Below are positions 44,353 to 53,571 of a stretch of DNA of 64,000 nucleotides, piece by piece; position 1 is the first letter of the stretch; each line of letters begins with the position of its first letter. This DNA comes from Marinomonas aquiplantarum. GTDB taxonomy: Bacteria > Pseudomonadota > Gammaproteobacteria > Pseudomonadales > Marinomonadaceae. The notes under the pieces were generated by a model. It did not search any database, was not told the origin of the DNA, and saw only the letters and a list, made by a program, of their open reading frames with translations. The stretch covers positions 124,001 through 188,000 of the forward strand of contig NZ_QNRF01000003.1 in NCBI RefSeq assembly GCF_003314975.1, read 5' to 3'. The position numbers and the translations under genes are program-made.

Positions 44353-45408
44353 ATGCAGTCATCAGGTTTACTTTCTGATGCTATTTCAAACCAGCGACGT
44401 TCTGAGCAACGTCGCTGGTTTGTTATGAGTATCCTATTCGTGGTTTTAATCACGTCTTTTATTTTAGATGTGGCCACTGGCCCTTCTTTATTGAACATCA
44501 AAGAAGTGGCTAACGCTCTCCTTCATCTCATTGGTTTCGACACACCTGTTGATCCCACTACAGAAGTCATTGTGACCAATTTGCGCTTGCCTATTGCCAT
44601 CATGGCGGTCATTGTTGGCGGTGTATTGGGGGTGGGTGGTGCTGAAATGCAAACCTTGCTAAACAACCCAATGGCCAGTCCTTATACTTTGGGAATGGCC
44701 GCGGCAGCCGGTTTTGGCGCCGCCATGACCTTGTATGTTGGTTCCCTTGGTTTGAATGCAAATGTGGCCGTGCCTCTTGGTGCTTTTGTTTGCTGTATGC
44801 TGGCCGCCGCCTTTTTATTTGCACTCGCAACCATGCAACACATCAGCTCTGGACAACTCATTTTGGCCGGTATTGCCTTACTGTTTTTGTTCCAATCACT
44901 ATTGTCCTTGGTGCAATTCATTTCATCACCAGAGTTAAGTCAGCAAATTCTTTTCTGGCTATTTGGCAGCTTATCTAAAGCGTCTTGGTCTAACCTTTTG
45001 ATCGTCGGCGGTGTCACACTGGTTTGTATGGTCTTTTTAATGAAAGATGCTTGGAAGCTCACGGCCCTTCGTTTGGGTGAAGAAAGGGCAAAAAGCCTGG
45101 GCGTCAATGTCAGTCGTCTACGCCTTAAAACGCTTTTCATCGTGGCTTTGATGACAGCCACAGTGACCAGCTTTGTCGGTATCATTGGCTTTATTGGGAT
45201 TGTCGCACCAAATATTGCTAAGATTTTGGTTGGCGAGGATCAAAGGTTTTTCATCCCACTGTCTTTTTTAATTGGTGCCTTCTTACTTTCCAGTGCATCA
45301 GTGTTATCCAAAGTCATTGTTCCTGGCGCTTTATTCCCTATTGGCATAGTCACAGCCATTATAGGTGTGCCTTTCTTCTTCTGGCTAATCTTAGGAAAAA
45401 GGCGCTAA
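44353..45408 (+). CDS. FecCD-family iron-siderophore ABC permease
   Basis: A 351-residue inner-membrane permease with FecCD landmarks (LRLPIAIMAVIVGGVLGVGGAEMQTLLNNPMASPYTLG split across helices 2-3, and FIGIVAPNIAKILVGEDQRF for ATPase coupling). It is the only permease gene in this operon, so it should act as a homodimer, unlike FepDG. The start is doubtful: ATG 44353 puts a perfect 14-bp inverted repeat inside the coding region, whereas ATG 44425 would leave it in the leader. Neither has a strong ribosome binding site. Confidence 0.88.
   Translation: MQSSGLLSDAISNQRRSEQRRWFVMSILFVVLITSFILDVATGPSLLNIKEVANALLHLIGFDTPVDPTTEVIVTNLRLPIAIMAVIVGGVLGVGGAEMQTLLNNPMASPYTLGMAAAAGFGAAMTLYVGSLGLNANVAVPLGAFVCCMLAAAFLFALATMQHISSGQLILAGIALLFLFQSLLSLVQFISSPELSQQILFWLFGSLSKASWSNLLIVGGVTLVCMVFLMKDAWKLTALRLGEERAKSLGVNVSRLRLKTLFIVALMTATVTSFVGIIGFIGIVAPNIAKILVGEDQRFFIPLSFLIGAFLLSSASVLSKVIVPGALFPIGIVTAIIGVPFFFWLILGKRR
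44388..44421 (+). repeat. Perfect 14-bp hairpin at the start of the permease gene
   Basis: AAACCAGCGACGTT-CTGAGC-AACGTCGCTGGTTT. It lies 70 bp after the binding-protein stop. It resembles an intercistronic stem-loop that could favour expression of the binding protein over the permease. T-richness after it is too low for a confident terminator. Confidence 0.6.
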
Positions 45409-45411
45409 ATC

Positions 45412-46248
45412 ATGCTGACAGTCAACCAACTCAATGTCACCTTAGACACTCTTACGCTGGCTAAGGACATGTCTTTTTCCCTTCAGCCAGGTAAGGTCAA
45501 TGTTATTATTGGCCCTAATGGCACAGGCAAAAGTACCTTACTAAAAACCTTATTTGGCGACATTAAAGCCCAATCCGGCGACATTCACTTTTTTGATCAA
45601 ACGTTAACGACAAAGCAACTATCAGCTTGGCGTAAACTCTTCGGCTACATGCCACAAGATATCCGACTGGATATTGAGCTCAGTGTGCTGGAAGTGGTTT
45701 TGCTCGGTCAGCTAGACGCCCTGAGTTTACGACTTGATGATGCTTTAATTGAACAAGCTTTATCGGCACTAGATAAAATCGGTTTACTGCATCTAGCCAA
45801 TCGTTCAGTGAACAAACTTAGTGGCGGTCAATGCCAGATGATTTTGTTTGCCCAAGCTTTAATGCGAAATCCCAAAATACTCATGCTCGATGAGCCTGTC
45901 AGCGCTCTAGATTTGCATTTTCAGCATGTATTGTTGGATCACCTTGATGAGCAAACTAAACAACAAGGTTGGGTGACCTTAATGGTGTTACACGACCTTA
46001 ATTTAGCGGCTCAATATGCAGACAATTTATTGGTACTAAAAGACGGTCAACTGGTAAAAAGTGGTGATCCAAAAGACATTCTTACGCCCGAGCTGATCAA
46101 GGAGGTGTATGGCGTACAAGCTGAGATCTCCAAAGACAGTCATGGTCTCCCCTTCGTTCGTACCATCCGTAGAAGTCGCACGGAAGTAAATCTGTCCACG
46201 GACGGAAAAGTCACGCAATTAGACAAAGGAATAGCCAATGCGATTTAA
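45412..46248 (+). CDS. Iron-siderophore ABC transporter ATPase
   Basis: A 278-residue FepC-like ATPase: Walker A GPNGTGKST, Q-loop YMPQD, signature LSGGQCQMILFAQAL, Walker B ILMLDEPVSALD, switch histidine in VLHDLNLAA. It starts 3 bases after the permease stop. Its last 11 bases overlap the pseudoazurin-like gene. An extra C-terminal tail of about 25 residues follows the normal end of the family. Confidence 0.92.
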   Translation: MLTVNQLNVTLDTLTLAKDMSFSLQPGKVNVIIGPNGTGKSTLLKTLFGDIKAQSGDIHFFDQTLTTKQLSAWRKLFGYMPQDIRLDIELSVLEVVLLGQLDALSLRLDDALIEQALSALDKIGLLHLANRSVNKLSGGQCQMILFAQALMRNPKILMLDEPVSALDLHFQHVLLDHLDEQTKQQGWVTLMVLHDLNLAAQYADNLLVLKDGQLVKSGDPKDILTPELIKEVYGVQAEISKDSHGLPFVRTIRRSRTEVNLSTDGKVTQLDKGIANAI

Positions 46249-46690
46249 CCATCTTGTCACCAGCGTAACGCTTAGTATCTTACTTATCGGTCAGCAAGTT
46301 CATGCCAAAGAATGGCAAATTCAGATGCTCAATTATGGTTCTGCAGAACAAGGCGGCATGATCTTTGAACCTGCTTTTATCCATGCCCAAGTTGGCGATA
46401 CAATCACATTCCTGCCCAGTCATTCTGGTCATAATGCTCAGTCTTATGTGGTGCCGGAAGGCAGCCGACAATGGAAATCTTCTTTGGATAAAGAATATAC
46501 CTTCACCCTTGATGCGGAAGGCATACATCTTTATTATTGCCCGCCACATTTGATGATGGGCATGGTTGGTATGATCCAAGTTGGCGCCGCTAAAAACCAA
46601 GCCTTGATTGACAAAAAAGCCCCCCGTTTACGCTCTAAAATGGCCCTTAAGCCCGAGCGAATGGATGCCCTATTAAGTCAAATTCGCTAG
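46238..46690 (+). CDS. Pseudoazurin-like blue copper protein
   Basis: A 150-residue periplasmic cupredoxin with a signal peptide (ILLIGQQVHA). The four type-1 copper ligands of pseudoazurin are visible: H65 in SGHNAQS, then C101, H104 and M109 in YYCPPHLMMGM. The fold start (MIFEPAFIHAQVGDTITFLP) also fits. Such proteins carry single electrons, for instance to nitrite or nitrous oxide reductases. No such reductase is nearby. The gene starts inside the end of the siderophore ATPase gene, so it is co-translated with iron import. That placement suggests a redox step linked to ferric or cupric siderophore handling, which is inference. Confidence 0.88.
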   Translation: MRFNHLVTSVTLSILLIGQQVHAKEWQIQMLNYGSAEQGGMIFEPAFIHAQVGDTITFLPSHSGHNAQSYVVPEGSRQWKSSLDKEYTFTLDAEGIHLYYCPPHLMMGMVGMIQVGAAKNQALIDKKAPRLRSKMALKPERMDALLSQIR

Positions 46691-46720
46691 CCACTACAAC
46701 GCTTTAAAGAACCCAACAGC

Positions 46721-47941
46721 ATGCTTTTCAAGCACTTTATCAACGATACTCGGCTTTTATCACCCGCAGGCAAAGTACTGGTCATTAATGGTTTCACCTT
46801 TAATCTCGGCTTTTACATGCTGCTGCCGTATTTGGCAGATCACCTGCAACACGACTTGGGCATTACCGGCTGGTTTGTCGGTTCCATCATAGGACTACGA
46901 GTATTAAGCCAACAAGGTCTATTTTTAGTTGGCGGCACGCTGGGCGATCTGTTTGGCTATAAGAAGCTGATTTTAATGGGCTGTGCTATACGCATTATTG
47001 GCTTTGCTTTACTGGGTATTGGTCAGACTGTGCCTGTACTGCTGCTCGGAGCCTTTTGCTCTGGCTTTGCTGGTGCCTTATTTACGCCAAGTAGCCAAGC
47101 TTATTTAGCGTCAGAATACCCGCATCAAAATCAGCGGCAAAAAGTTTTTGCGCTGCAAAACCTCACCTCGGAAGCAGGCATGCTGTTGGGCCCTCTGGTT
47201 GGTCTGAGTTTACTGGTGGTGGATTTTGCTCTAGTAGGTCTGTTTTCAGCGGGTTTATTCAGTATTCTTCTGGCGATTCAGTGGCGTTTTTTACCTGAAT
47301 TGGACTCCCAAAAAACGACATTGAGGGAATCCCAGCCACCCTTTTGGCGACAGTGGCTTAGTATGATAAGACACAAAGCTTTTATGGTATTTGTGCTTTG
47401 CTCTTCGGTTTATCACCTGCTATTCCACCAGCTCTACGTTGCCATTCCTCATGAAGTAAGAGTCGTCACTCAAGATGTCAGCATCATCACTTGGGTGTTT
47501 GCCACATCGTCCATTACCGGTGTGCTCATGCAGATGCCGGTTAGTCGTTTTGTTGAGCAGCGACTTGGTACGGCGCTAGGAATGGGCTTGGGCATGTCAA
47601 TTATGGGCAGCAGTTATTTATGGTTGAATCTGCATTTCGACACCTTGCCAGCCCTCTCTTTTATATTGTGTGCATTATTTTTTAGCCTTGGCTCTATGCT
47701 GGTATTCCCTTTATTAGGAGCACACGTTCCAACCTTTTGTGAGGCATACACACTGGGCAGCCATTATGGTTTGTATTCCTGCATTGGCGGCCTTTATGCC
47801 TTTACCGGCAACATCACCATAGGCTGGTTACTTTCATCCACTAATGTCTCTCATACCTATATCTGGATTGGTTTGGCTTGTTGTGGCGTCCTTTCTGGTG
47901 GCTTATTGTTTTGGCAGGTTAAACAGCCATTGAAGGCATAA
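46721..47941 (+). CDS. MFS transporter, candidate siderophore exporter
   Basis: A 406-residue major facilitator with about 12 hydrophobic helices and the loop motif GGTLGDLFGYKK. It is not of the EntS type; it is nearer to MdtH/YfcJ-like drug exporters. The gene follows the pseudoazurin by 30 bases and precedes the second NRPS, so export of the second NRPS product is the simplest guess. No strong ribosome binding site is seen before the ATG. Confidence 0.85.
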   Translation: MLFKHFINDTRLLSPAGKVLVINGFTFNLGFYMLLPYLADHLQHDLGITGWFVGSIIGLRVLSQQGLFLVGGTLGDLFGYKKLILMGCAIRIIGFALLGIGQTVPVLLLGAFCSGFAGALFTPSSQAYLASEYPHQNQRQKVFALQNLTSEAGMLLGPLVGLSLLVVDFALVGLFSAGLFSILLAIQWRFLPELDSQKTTLRESQPPFWRQWLSMIRHKAFMVFVLCSSVYHLLFHQLYVAIPHEVRVVTQDVSIITWVFATSSITGVLMQMPVSRFVEQRLGTALGMGLGMSIMGSSYLWLNLHFDTLPALSFILCALFFSLGSMLVFPLLGAHVPTFCEAYTLGSHYGLYSCIGGLYAFTGNITIGWLLSSTNVSHTYIWIGLACCGVLSGGLLFWQVKQPLKA

Positions 47942-48023
47942 ACCTTTCAAAACAGACCGTTTAGCTGTCATTAAAATGTAAAACCTTCTCATTAATAATG
48001 AATGGGTATTTAAATTCATCTCA

Positions 48024-48048
48024 ATATGTACTTAAATTAGGTACATAT
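48024..48048. promoter_or_regulatory. Inverted repeat in the leader of the second NRPS
   Basis: ATATGTAC-9 nt-GTACATAT, about 90 bp upstream of the NRPS start. No good Fur box is present here, so this could be the operator of another regulator. It may also be chance, being AT-rich. Confidence 0.35.
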
Positions 48049-48139
48049 CAGTAATAATATTGATCAAGTTTCATACGGATTATGAATAACGGTGGCGTCT
48101 TACTAAGAAACGCTTCCCAATTTGCAGGAGCAAACTAAG

Positions 48140-51100
48140 ATGAATAAGCAAACCAATGCCGACGGTTTAAACACGCCTGATACTCAATCACCTCAAACTC
48201 TATTGCCTTTGTCGACGGCTCAACGCGGTCAGTGGATCGCACAAAAATTGGCGCCTGAAGGTACGGCCTTCAATGTCGCAGAATACCTTGAAATTAATGG
48301 TGACTTGGATGTCTTACTCTTCCAAAAGGCCATTCATCAATTAATCACAGAAACCGACTGCATTCGCTCACAAATCCTCGAAACTGAAGATGAAACCTAT
48401 CAGTTTATTTCCCAATCTTACGATGACTCTTTCTCCATGCTCGATATGAGTCACGAGGTCAATCCTATCGACCATGCTTTGCAATGGATGAAACAAGATT
48501 ACCTTAAACCTCTAATACAAAAAGGCGAACGATTGTGGTTTAGTGCTTTAATCAAAATCGCTGACAAGCATTATTTCTGGTATCACCGTTGTCATCATGT
48601 GGCACTTGATGGTTTTGGTGGACATTTGATTACACAACGTCTGGCCCATTTATATAACGGTTATTACTTTGATCACCACATAACGGATTGTCCGTTTCCC
48701 CCATTGGCAGACTTACTCGCGCAGGAACAGAAATATAAAGACAGCAAGCGCTTCAAGGCGGATCGACAATACTGGCTCAACAATTTGGTACACCTTCCTG
48801 ACAGTGTCTCTTTAGCACAACGCATTCGTCCTGACGATCAAAGCCCAATGCGTCGTCAAACCTTAAACTTATCCGTCGCGTTGTCTGAACATTTAAGTCA
48901 GATTGGTCAAGCGTTTGGCGCCAGTCGACCCCAAACTCTCATTGCGTTAGTCGCAGCCTACTTTTATCGCATGACTGGAGCGGAAGACTTGGTCATCGCG
49001 ATGCCAGTCTCTGCCAGAGTGAATGCAATACAAAAGAATACGCCAACCATGTTAGCTAATGCGGTACCAATCCGTTTAGCGTTTTCCGCAACCATGAGCT
49101 TTCAAGCGTTATTGGAGCAAACCTCCAAAGTCGTACGTCATGCGTTACGTCATCAGCTATACCGTTATGAAGATTTGAAACGAGATCTGGGCATGCTCTC
49201 CGTCAATCAACAAATTGCGTCTTTAGGAGTGAATATTGAACCTTTTGATTACGACGTGAATTTTGGTGATTGCTCGACCACATTGCACAATCTCAGCAAT
49301 GCCATGATCGATGATTTGACAGTGTTTATCTTTGATCGCAAGAATGGCAATGGCCCGAGCATTGAATTTGATGCCAATCCAAAACGTTATACTGATAAGG
49401 AATTGAGCCAGCACTTACAACAATTTGAACGCTTAATTAAAAGCCTATTGAGTTCAGTAAAACAACCCATCGCACAAGCACAACTGTTAAGTGATGCAGA
49501 ACAACAGATTATCCTTCATGATTGGAATCAAACACACAGCAAACTTACTGACTATGGTTATTTAGACCTATTTCATCAGCAAGTAAAGCAACGAGGATCA
49601 AGCACAGCAGTCATAGGAGAAGATGGCAATTTCACCTATCAAGAACTTAATGAAAAAGCGGTGTCTTGGGCTCACCGCCTCATTCAATATGGCGTCAAAC
49701 CAGAGCAATTAGTTGCGGCCTGCCTACCTCGCAACAGTGAGATGCTCGCTGTGCTTTTAGGCATATGGAAAGCTGGGGCAGCTTACCTACCACTCGATCC
49801 AGAGTTTCCACAAAAAAGGTTAGCCAACATACTGGAAGATGCTGAACCAGCTTGCATTATTACCAACCACGAAGTCAGCGCCAGTCTTCCGGATAGCAAA
49901 CTCAGTTTGCTGTATACCGATCAAATAGAGGCAATAACAACTGACTTATCGCAACAACAAGCCGTTCTACAAACACAAGTTCAAGTGGCGCCTCACGCAC
50001 CGGCTTATGTAATCTATACCTCAGGCTCTACTGGTCGCCCTAAGGGCGTTGAGATCTCTCACCATGCCTTGAAAAATTTCTTGCTCGGGATGCAAGCAGA
50101 ACTCAACTTCAGTCAACAAGATCGTTTTTTAGCGGTCACCACTATCTCTTTCGATATTTCGTTATTGGAACTCTTTTTGCCTATCATGCTTGGCGGTTCT
50201 GTGGTCATAGCAACTCGAGACACCGTCAGAGCACCAGAGCGTCTTACCCATTTAGCAAACGAGCAGCAGATCACCTTTATGCAAGCCACACCTTCACTCT
50301 GGCAAGCTCTATTGCCAGAGTATCAAACACAGTGGTACGGGGTGCGAGCATTAGTCGGTGGTGAAGCCTTATCAGGGCAACTGGCTAAACATATGCATGC
50401 CTTAGGTCATCCGGTGATGAACCTCTACGGGCCAACCGAGACTACTATATGGTCAAGTGTCATGCCTCTTGAGCATGAGCGAGACCTGCAAAGTCCCCCC
50501 ATTGGTCGTCCCATTTTTAATACTCAAATGTATGTGCTTGATAAAAGTATGCAACCCGTTCCCGTTGGCGTCACGGGCGACCTCTACATTGCAGGGCAAG
50601 GGTTAGCATTAGGGTATTACAAACGCCCCGACTTAACCGCTGAACGTTTTATTGATCACCCTTTCGTCAGTGGCGAAAAGGTTTACATCACGGGAGATAA
50701 AGCCAGATGGCGTGAGGACGGTGTTTTAGAATACCTAGGACGTGAAGATAATCAGGTGAAAATTCGCGGCTTCCGTATTGAGACTGGTGATATCGAATCG
50801 GCCTTAGCTGCTATGTCAGCCATAGAGCAAGCAGTGGTTATGCCGCAAACCTCTCCAACCGGCAATAAACAACTCGTCGCTTACCTTCTTACGGATCAGG
50901 CTGAATTAGACATGCATGATATTCGACAGACATTAATCACTAAGTTACCCGACTATATGATTCCGAGTCACTTTATCTGCATAGATGAAATGCCTTTAAC
51001 GCCGAACGGCAAAATCAATCGAAAAGCACTACCACAGCCCAGTTGGCAGACGGCAAATCATTATCAAGCGCCACGCAACCACACGGAAGAGATGCTCGCT

Positions 51101-52165
51101 AACCTGTGGGCAGAAACCCTTGGGTTGACCTTAGTGGGAATACACGACAACTTCTTTGAAATAGGTGGAGATTCCATAACGGCCACTCGTATTCTGCATA
51201 AGTTAGAACAAAACCTAAGCATGGACATTCCCTTAGGCGTCTTGTTTAAAGCAGCGACTATTGCGGAATTGGCGGAGCATTTACAACAAACTTCCAACTG
51301 GAACCCTCTACAAGCATTATTACCCATTAAGTCGTCAGGCGAACACACTCCTCTATTTTGTATTCACCCCGCCTTAGGGCTATCTTGGGGTTATGCTGCA
51401 CTACTCAAACATTTACCTCAATCAACCCCATTGTTTGGCTTACAGTCCCCAAGCTTAACGCAAACAGAGACCATACCAGAGACCTTAGAAGACGTCGCAA
51501 CTCACTACTTAACCCTAATACAAAGTGTACAACCCAAAGGGCCATACCAATTGTTAGGTTGGTCCTTCGGCGGCTTAGTTGCTCATGCCATAACACGACA
51601 ATTAGAAGCTCAAGGGGAATCCGTTTCTTTCCTATGTATGCTAGACAGTTACCCATACAAAACAGACTATCAGCAACCCAAAAATGAAGCCGATATAGTC
51701 AAATCTGCGTTAATCTTTTTAGGCTATGATTTGAGTAAACTTGAGGCTCTGCCTATCAATAAAGCAGAATTAGCAGCCTTGCTCTGGCGTGATTACGACG
51801 ACTCATCCATGTCGGTGGTGAAGAAAATACAAGCTAGCCAAGAGGATATTATGAGTCGTATTCAAGCAACCGTTGAACATAACCTAGCACTGGCTAGTCA
51901 ATATAAAGCCCATAACATAGAAGCAGACATTCTGTTCTTTGCGGCTGCAGACAGTGTTAACGGCTCAATGGAAAAAATACTCGAACATTCTAGCATCGCT
52001 TGGCAAAATCGTACCCGTGGTCAGGTGGTCAGTCATCAAATCGCCTGCCATCATCAGGATATGCTCGACCCATCGGCACTCAGTCAAATAGCCCCCATAC
52101 TGCGCAATCAATTAAACAAGGTCCAGATTAAGCAACCCAAAAATAAAAAAGATAAACTGCGTTAA
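48140..52165 (+). CDS. Monomodular siderophore NRPS (C-A-T-TE), EntF-like with a predicted glycine A domain
   Basis: A 1341-residue synthetase. C domain with HHVALDG (~151), A domain with YTSGSTGRPKG (~626), T domain with GGDSI (~1011), TE with GWSFGG (~1142), DSYP and HHQDM. The order is that of EntF. The A-domain code, anchored by eye to FDISLLELF, MQATPS, LVGGEAL and NLYGPTETTIW, is DILQLGLIWK, the established glycine code (as in DhbF), not serine. The likely chain is therefore DHB-Gly. Glycine has no hydroxyl for lactone formation, so the TE probably releases by hydrolysis or hands the acyl group to another nucleophile. ATG 48140 is chosen because AGGAG precedes it; TTG 48122 is rejected. 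Confidence 0.92.
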   Translation: MNKQTNADGLNTPDTQSPQTLLPLSTAQRGQWIAQKLAPEGTAFNVAEYLEINGDLDVLLFQKAIHQLITETDCIRSQILETEDETYQFISQSYDDSFSMLDMSHEVNPIDHALQWMKQDYLKPLIQKGERLWFSALIKIADKHYFWYHRCHHVALDGFGGHLITQRLAHLYNGYYFDHHITDCPFPPLADLLAQEQKYKDSKRFKADRQYWLNNLVHLPDSVSLAQRIRPDDQSPMRRQTLNLSVALSEHLSQIGQAFGASRPQTLIALVAAYFYRMTGAEDLVIAMPVSARVNAIQKNTPTMLANAVPIRLAFSATMSFQALLEQTSKVVRHALRHQLYRYEDLKRDLGMLSVNQQIASLGVNIEPFDYDVNFGDCSTTLHNLSNAMIDDLTVFIFDRKNGNGPSIEFDANPKRYTDKELSQHLQQFERLIKSLLSSVKQPIAQAQLLSDAEQQIILHDWNQTHSKLTDYGYLDLFHQQVKQRGSSTAVIGEDGNFTYQELNEKAVSWAHRLIQYGVKPEQLVAACLPRNSEMLAVLLGIWKAGAAYLPLDPEFPQKRLANILEDAEPACIITNHEVSASLPDSKLSLLYTDQIEAITTDLSQQQAVLQTQVQVAPHAPAYVIYTSGSTGRPKGVEISHHALKNFLLGMQAELNFSQQDRFLAVTTISFDISLLELFLPIMLGGSVVIATRDTVRAPERLTHLANEQQITFMQATPSLWQALLPEYQTQWYGVRALVGGEALSGQLAKHMHALGHPVMNLYGPTETTIWSSVMPLEHERDLQSPPIGRPIFNTQMYVLDKSMQPVPVGVTGDLYIAGQGLALGYYKRPDLTAERFIDHPFVSGEKVYITGDKARWREDGVLEYLGREDNQVKIRGFRIETGDIESALAAMSAIEQAVVMPQTSPTGNKQLVAYLLTDQAELDMHDIRQTLITKLPDYMIPSHFICIDEMPLTPNGKINRKALPQPSWQTANHYQAPRNHTEEMLANLWAETLGLTLVGIHDNFFEIGGDSITATRILHKLEQNLSMDIPLGVLFKAATIAELAEHLQQTSNWNPLQALLPIKSSGEHTPLFCIHPALGLSWGYAALLKHLPQSTPLFGLQSPSLTQTETIPETLEDVATHYLTLIQSVQPKGPYQLLGWSFGGLVAHAITRQLEAQGESVSFLCMLDSYPYKTDYQQPKNEADIVKSALIFLGYDLSKLEALPINKAELAALLWRDYDDSSMSVVKKIQASQEDIMSRIQATVEHNLALASQYKAHNIEADILFFAAADSVNGSMEKILEHSSIAWQNRTRGQVVSHQIACHHQDMLDPSALSQIAPILRNQLNKVQIKQPKNKKDKLR

Positions 52166-52218
52166 TTCAAACAATTTAACCTTTATATAAAGATCATAAA
52201 AACTGACAAGCTGAGATT

Positions 52219-52246
52219 AAAAAGCCCCGCATAAGCGAGGCTTTTT
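52219..52246. terminator. Bidirectional terminator between the second NRPS and fucP
   Basis: AAAAAGCCCCGC-ATAA-GCGAGGCTTTTT, a 12-bp stem with one mismatch and A/T tracts on both sides. Confidence 0.85.
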
Positions 52247-52266
52247 GATACTAATCGTCTAAGGGA

Positions 52267-53571
52267 TTAAGTACGCTTCATGGCAAACAAACCATAAGCA
52301 GCAACCACTAGGAAACAAGCTGCAGGAACAATATAAGAAACGGTTGCACTGTATGCGTCAATCGTTGCACCTTGAACCAATGGCATAATCGCGCCACCCA
52401 AGATCGCCATGACCAAACCAGCTGAACCGAACTTGGTATCACTGCCTAAACCATTCAAAGCCACACCATAAATGGTTGGGAACATAAGTGACAAACAAGC
52501 CGAGATAGACACGATCGCCCATACACCAGATACATTTGGTGTTACTACCGCATACAAGCACAATGCTGTACCAGCCGCAGCCAACAAGCTAAGCAACAAG
52601 GCTGGACGGCAGAAGCCCATCAACCAAGTCATCACGAAACGCGAAATTAGGAAGATGATTAAGCTGTATTGTAGGTAATCCGCTGCACTGGCTTCCGTAC
52701 CACCAATCGCTTCTTGAACATATTGGATAGTAAAAGTCCAGGTACAGGTCTGTGCTGCAACATTAAAGAATTGCGCCACCACACCCCAGCGGTATTGTGC
52801 ATTACCAAACAAACGGCCTAGAGTGGCAAAGAAATCAATCTTAGTGGCTTCTTCACGGTAACCTGCACCAGATGCATTGGTTTTTGGTACACGAATGAAG
52901 AATACCAATACCCAAATCAACATAAGCACAAATGCCATGCCAACATAAGGCGTCATTACCCCTGTCAACTCATCTGCTTGAATGCTCTTAAGCATTTCAG
53001 GCGCCATGCTGGCACGTTCTTCAGCGGTGGCTGTATTCAACTTAGGAAGGATCAAAGTCGCAGCAAGAAAAACACCGATGTTAGTACCAACTGGGTTGAA
53101 GGCTTGTGCTAAATTCAAACGGCGTGTTGCTGTTGCTTCTGGGCCCATCGCCATAACAAAAGGATTGGCAGACGTTTCCAGAATGGACATGCCGGCCGCC
53201 ATAATGAACAAGGCCGCTAAGAAAAATCCATAGGTCATGGAAGTACTGGCAGGATAAAAAGCCAACGCGCCCAAAATCGCAAGGCCAAGACCACTCAATA
53301 CACCCGCTTTATATGAATAGCGCGCATTGATAAATGCAGCAGGAATGGCTAAGCAGAAATAAGCACCATAATATGCAAACTGCACTAAGGCAGATTCAAA
53401 AGTACTCATAGTAAAAATTTTACTGAATACTTTTACCAGAGGATCGGTCATATTGGCCGCGACACCCCAGGCTGCAAAGCAGGTAATCAATAAAATAAAC
53501 GCCAGTTTCATATTGCCATAAACAAACTGGTTAGAAGAATTTTCTTGGATCGCTGAGTTTTGATTTTTCAT
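52267..53571 (-). CDS. fucP: Sugar:proton symporter of the FucP (FHS) family
   Basis: A 434-residue inner-membrane symporter with about 12 helices. FucP-type features include FAAWGVAANMTDPLVKVF at helix 1, QFAYYGAYFCLAIPAA at helix 2 and the SANPFV motif with LNLAQAFNPVGTNIG. The family carries L-fucose, glucose/galactose or related sugars. The inositol operon nearby on the same strand makes an inositol or related substrate possible, but no fucose catabolic gene is seen to decide. It has its own leader of over 400 bases. Confidence 0.85.
   Translation of the reverse strand: MKNQNSAIQENSSNQFVYGNMKLAFILLITCFAAWGVAANMTDPLVKVFSKIFTMSTFESALVQFAYYGAYFCLAIPAAFINARYSYKAGVLSGLGLAILGALAFYPASTSMTYGFFLAALFIMAAGMSILETSANPFVMAMGPEATATRRLNLAQAFNPVGTNIGVFLAATLILPKLNTATAEERASMAPEMLKSIQADELTGVMTPYVGMAFVLMLIWVLVFFIRVPKTNASGAGYREEATKIDFFATLGRLFGNAQYRWGVVAQFFNVAAQTCTWTFTIQYVQEAIGGTEASAADYLQYSLIIFLISRFVMTWLMGFCRPALLLSLLAAAGTALCLYAVVTPNVSGVWAIVSISACLSLMFPTIYGVALNGLGSDTKFGSAGLVMAILGGAIMPLVQGATIDAYSATVSYIVPAACFLVVAAYGLFAMKRT

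Noticed and set aside
47985..48012. Fur box before the second NRPS (CTCATTAATAATGA)
   Set aside because: It looks similar in base composition but scores poorly against the 19-bp consensus at every alignment tried by eye.
48122..48139. TTG start of the second NRPS
   Set aside because: The AGGAG ribosome binding site lies within these codons and serves the ATG at 48140.
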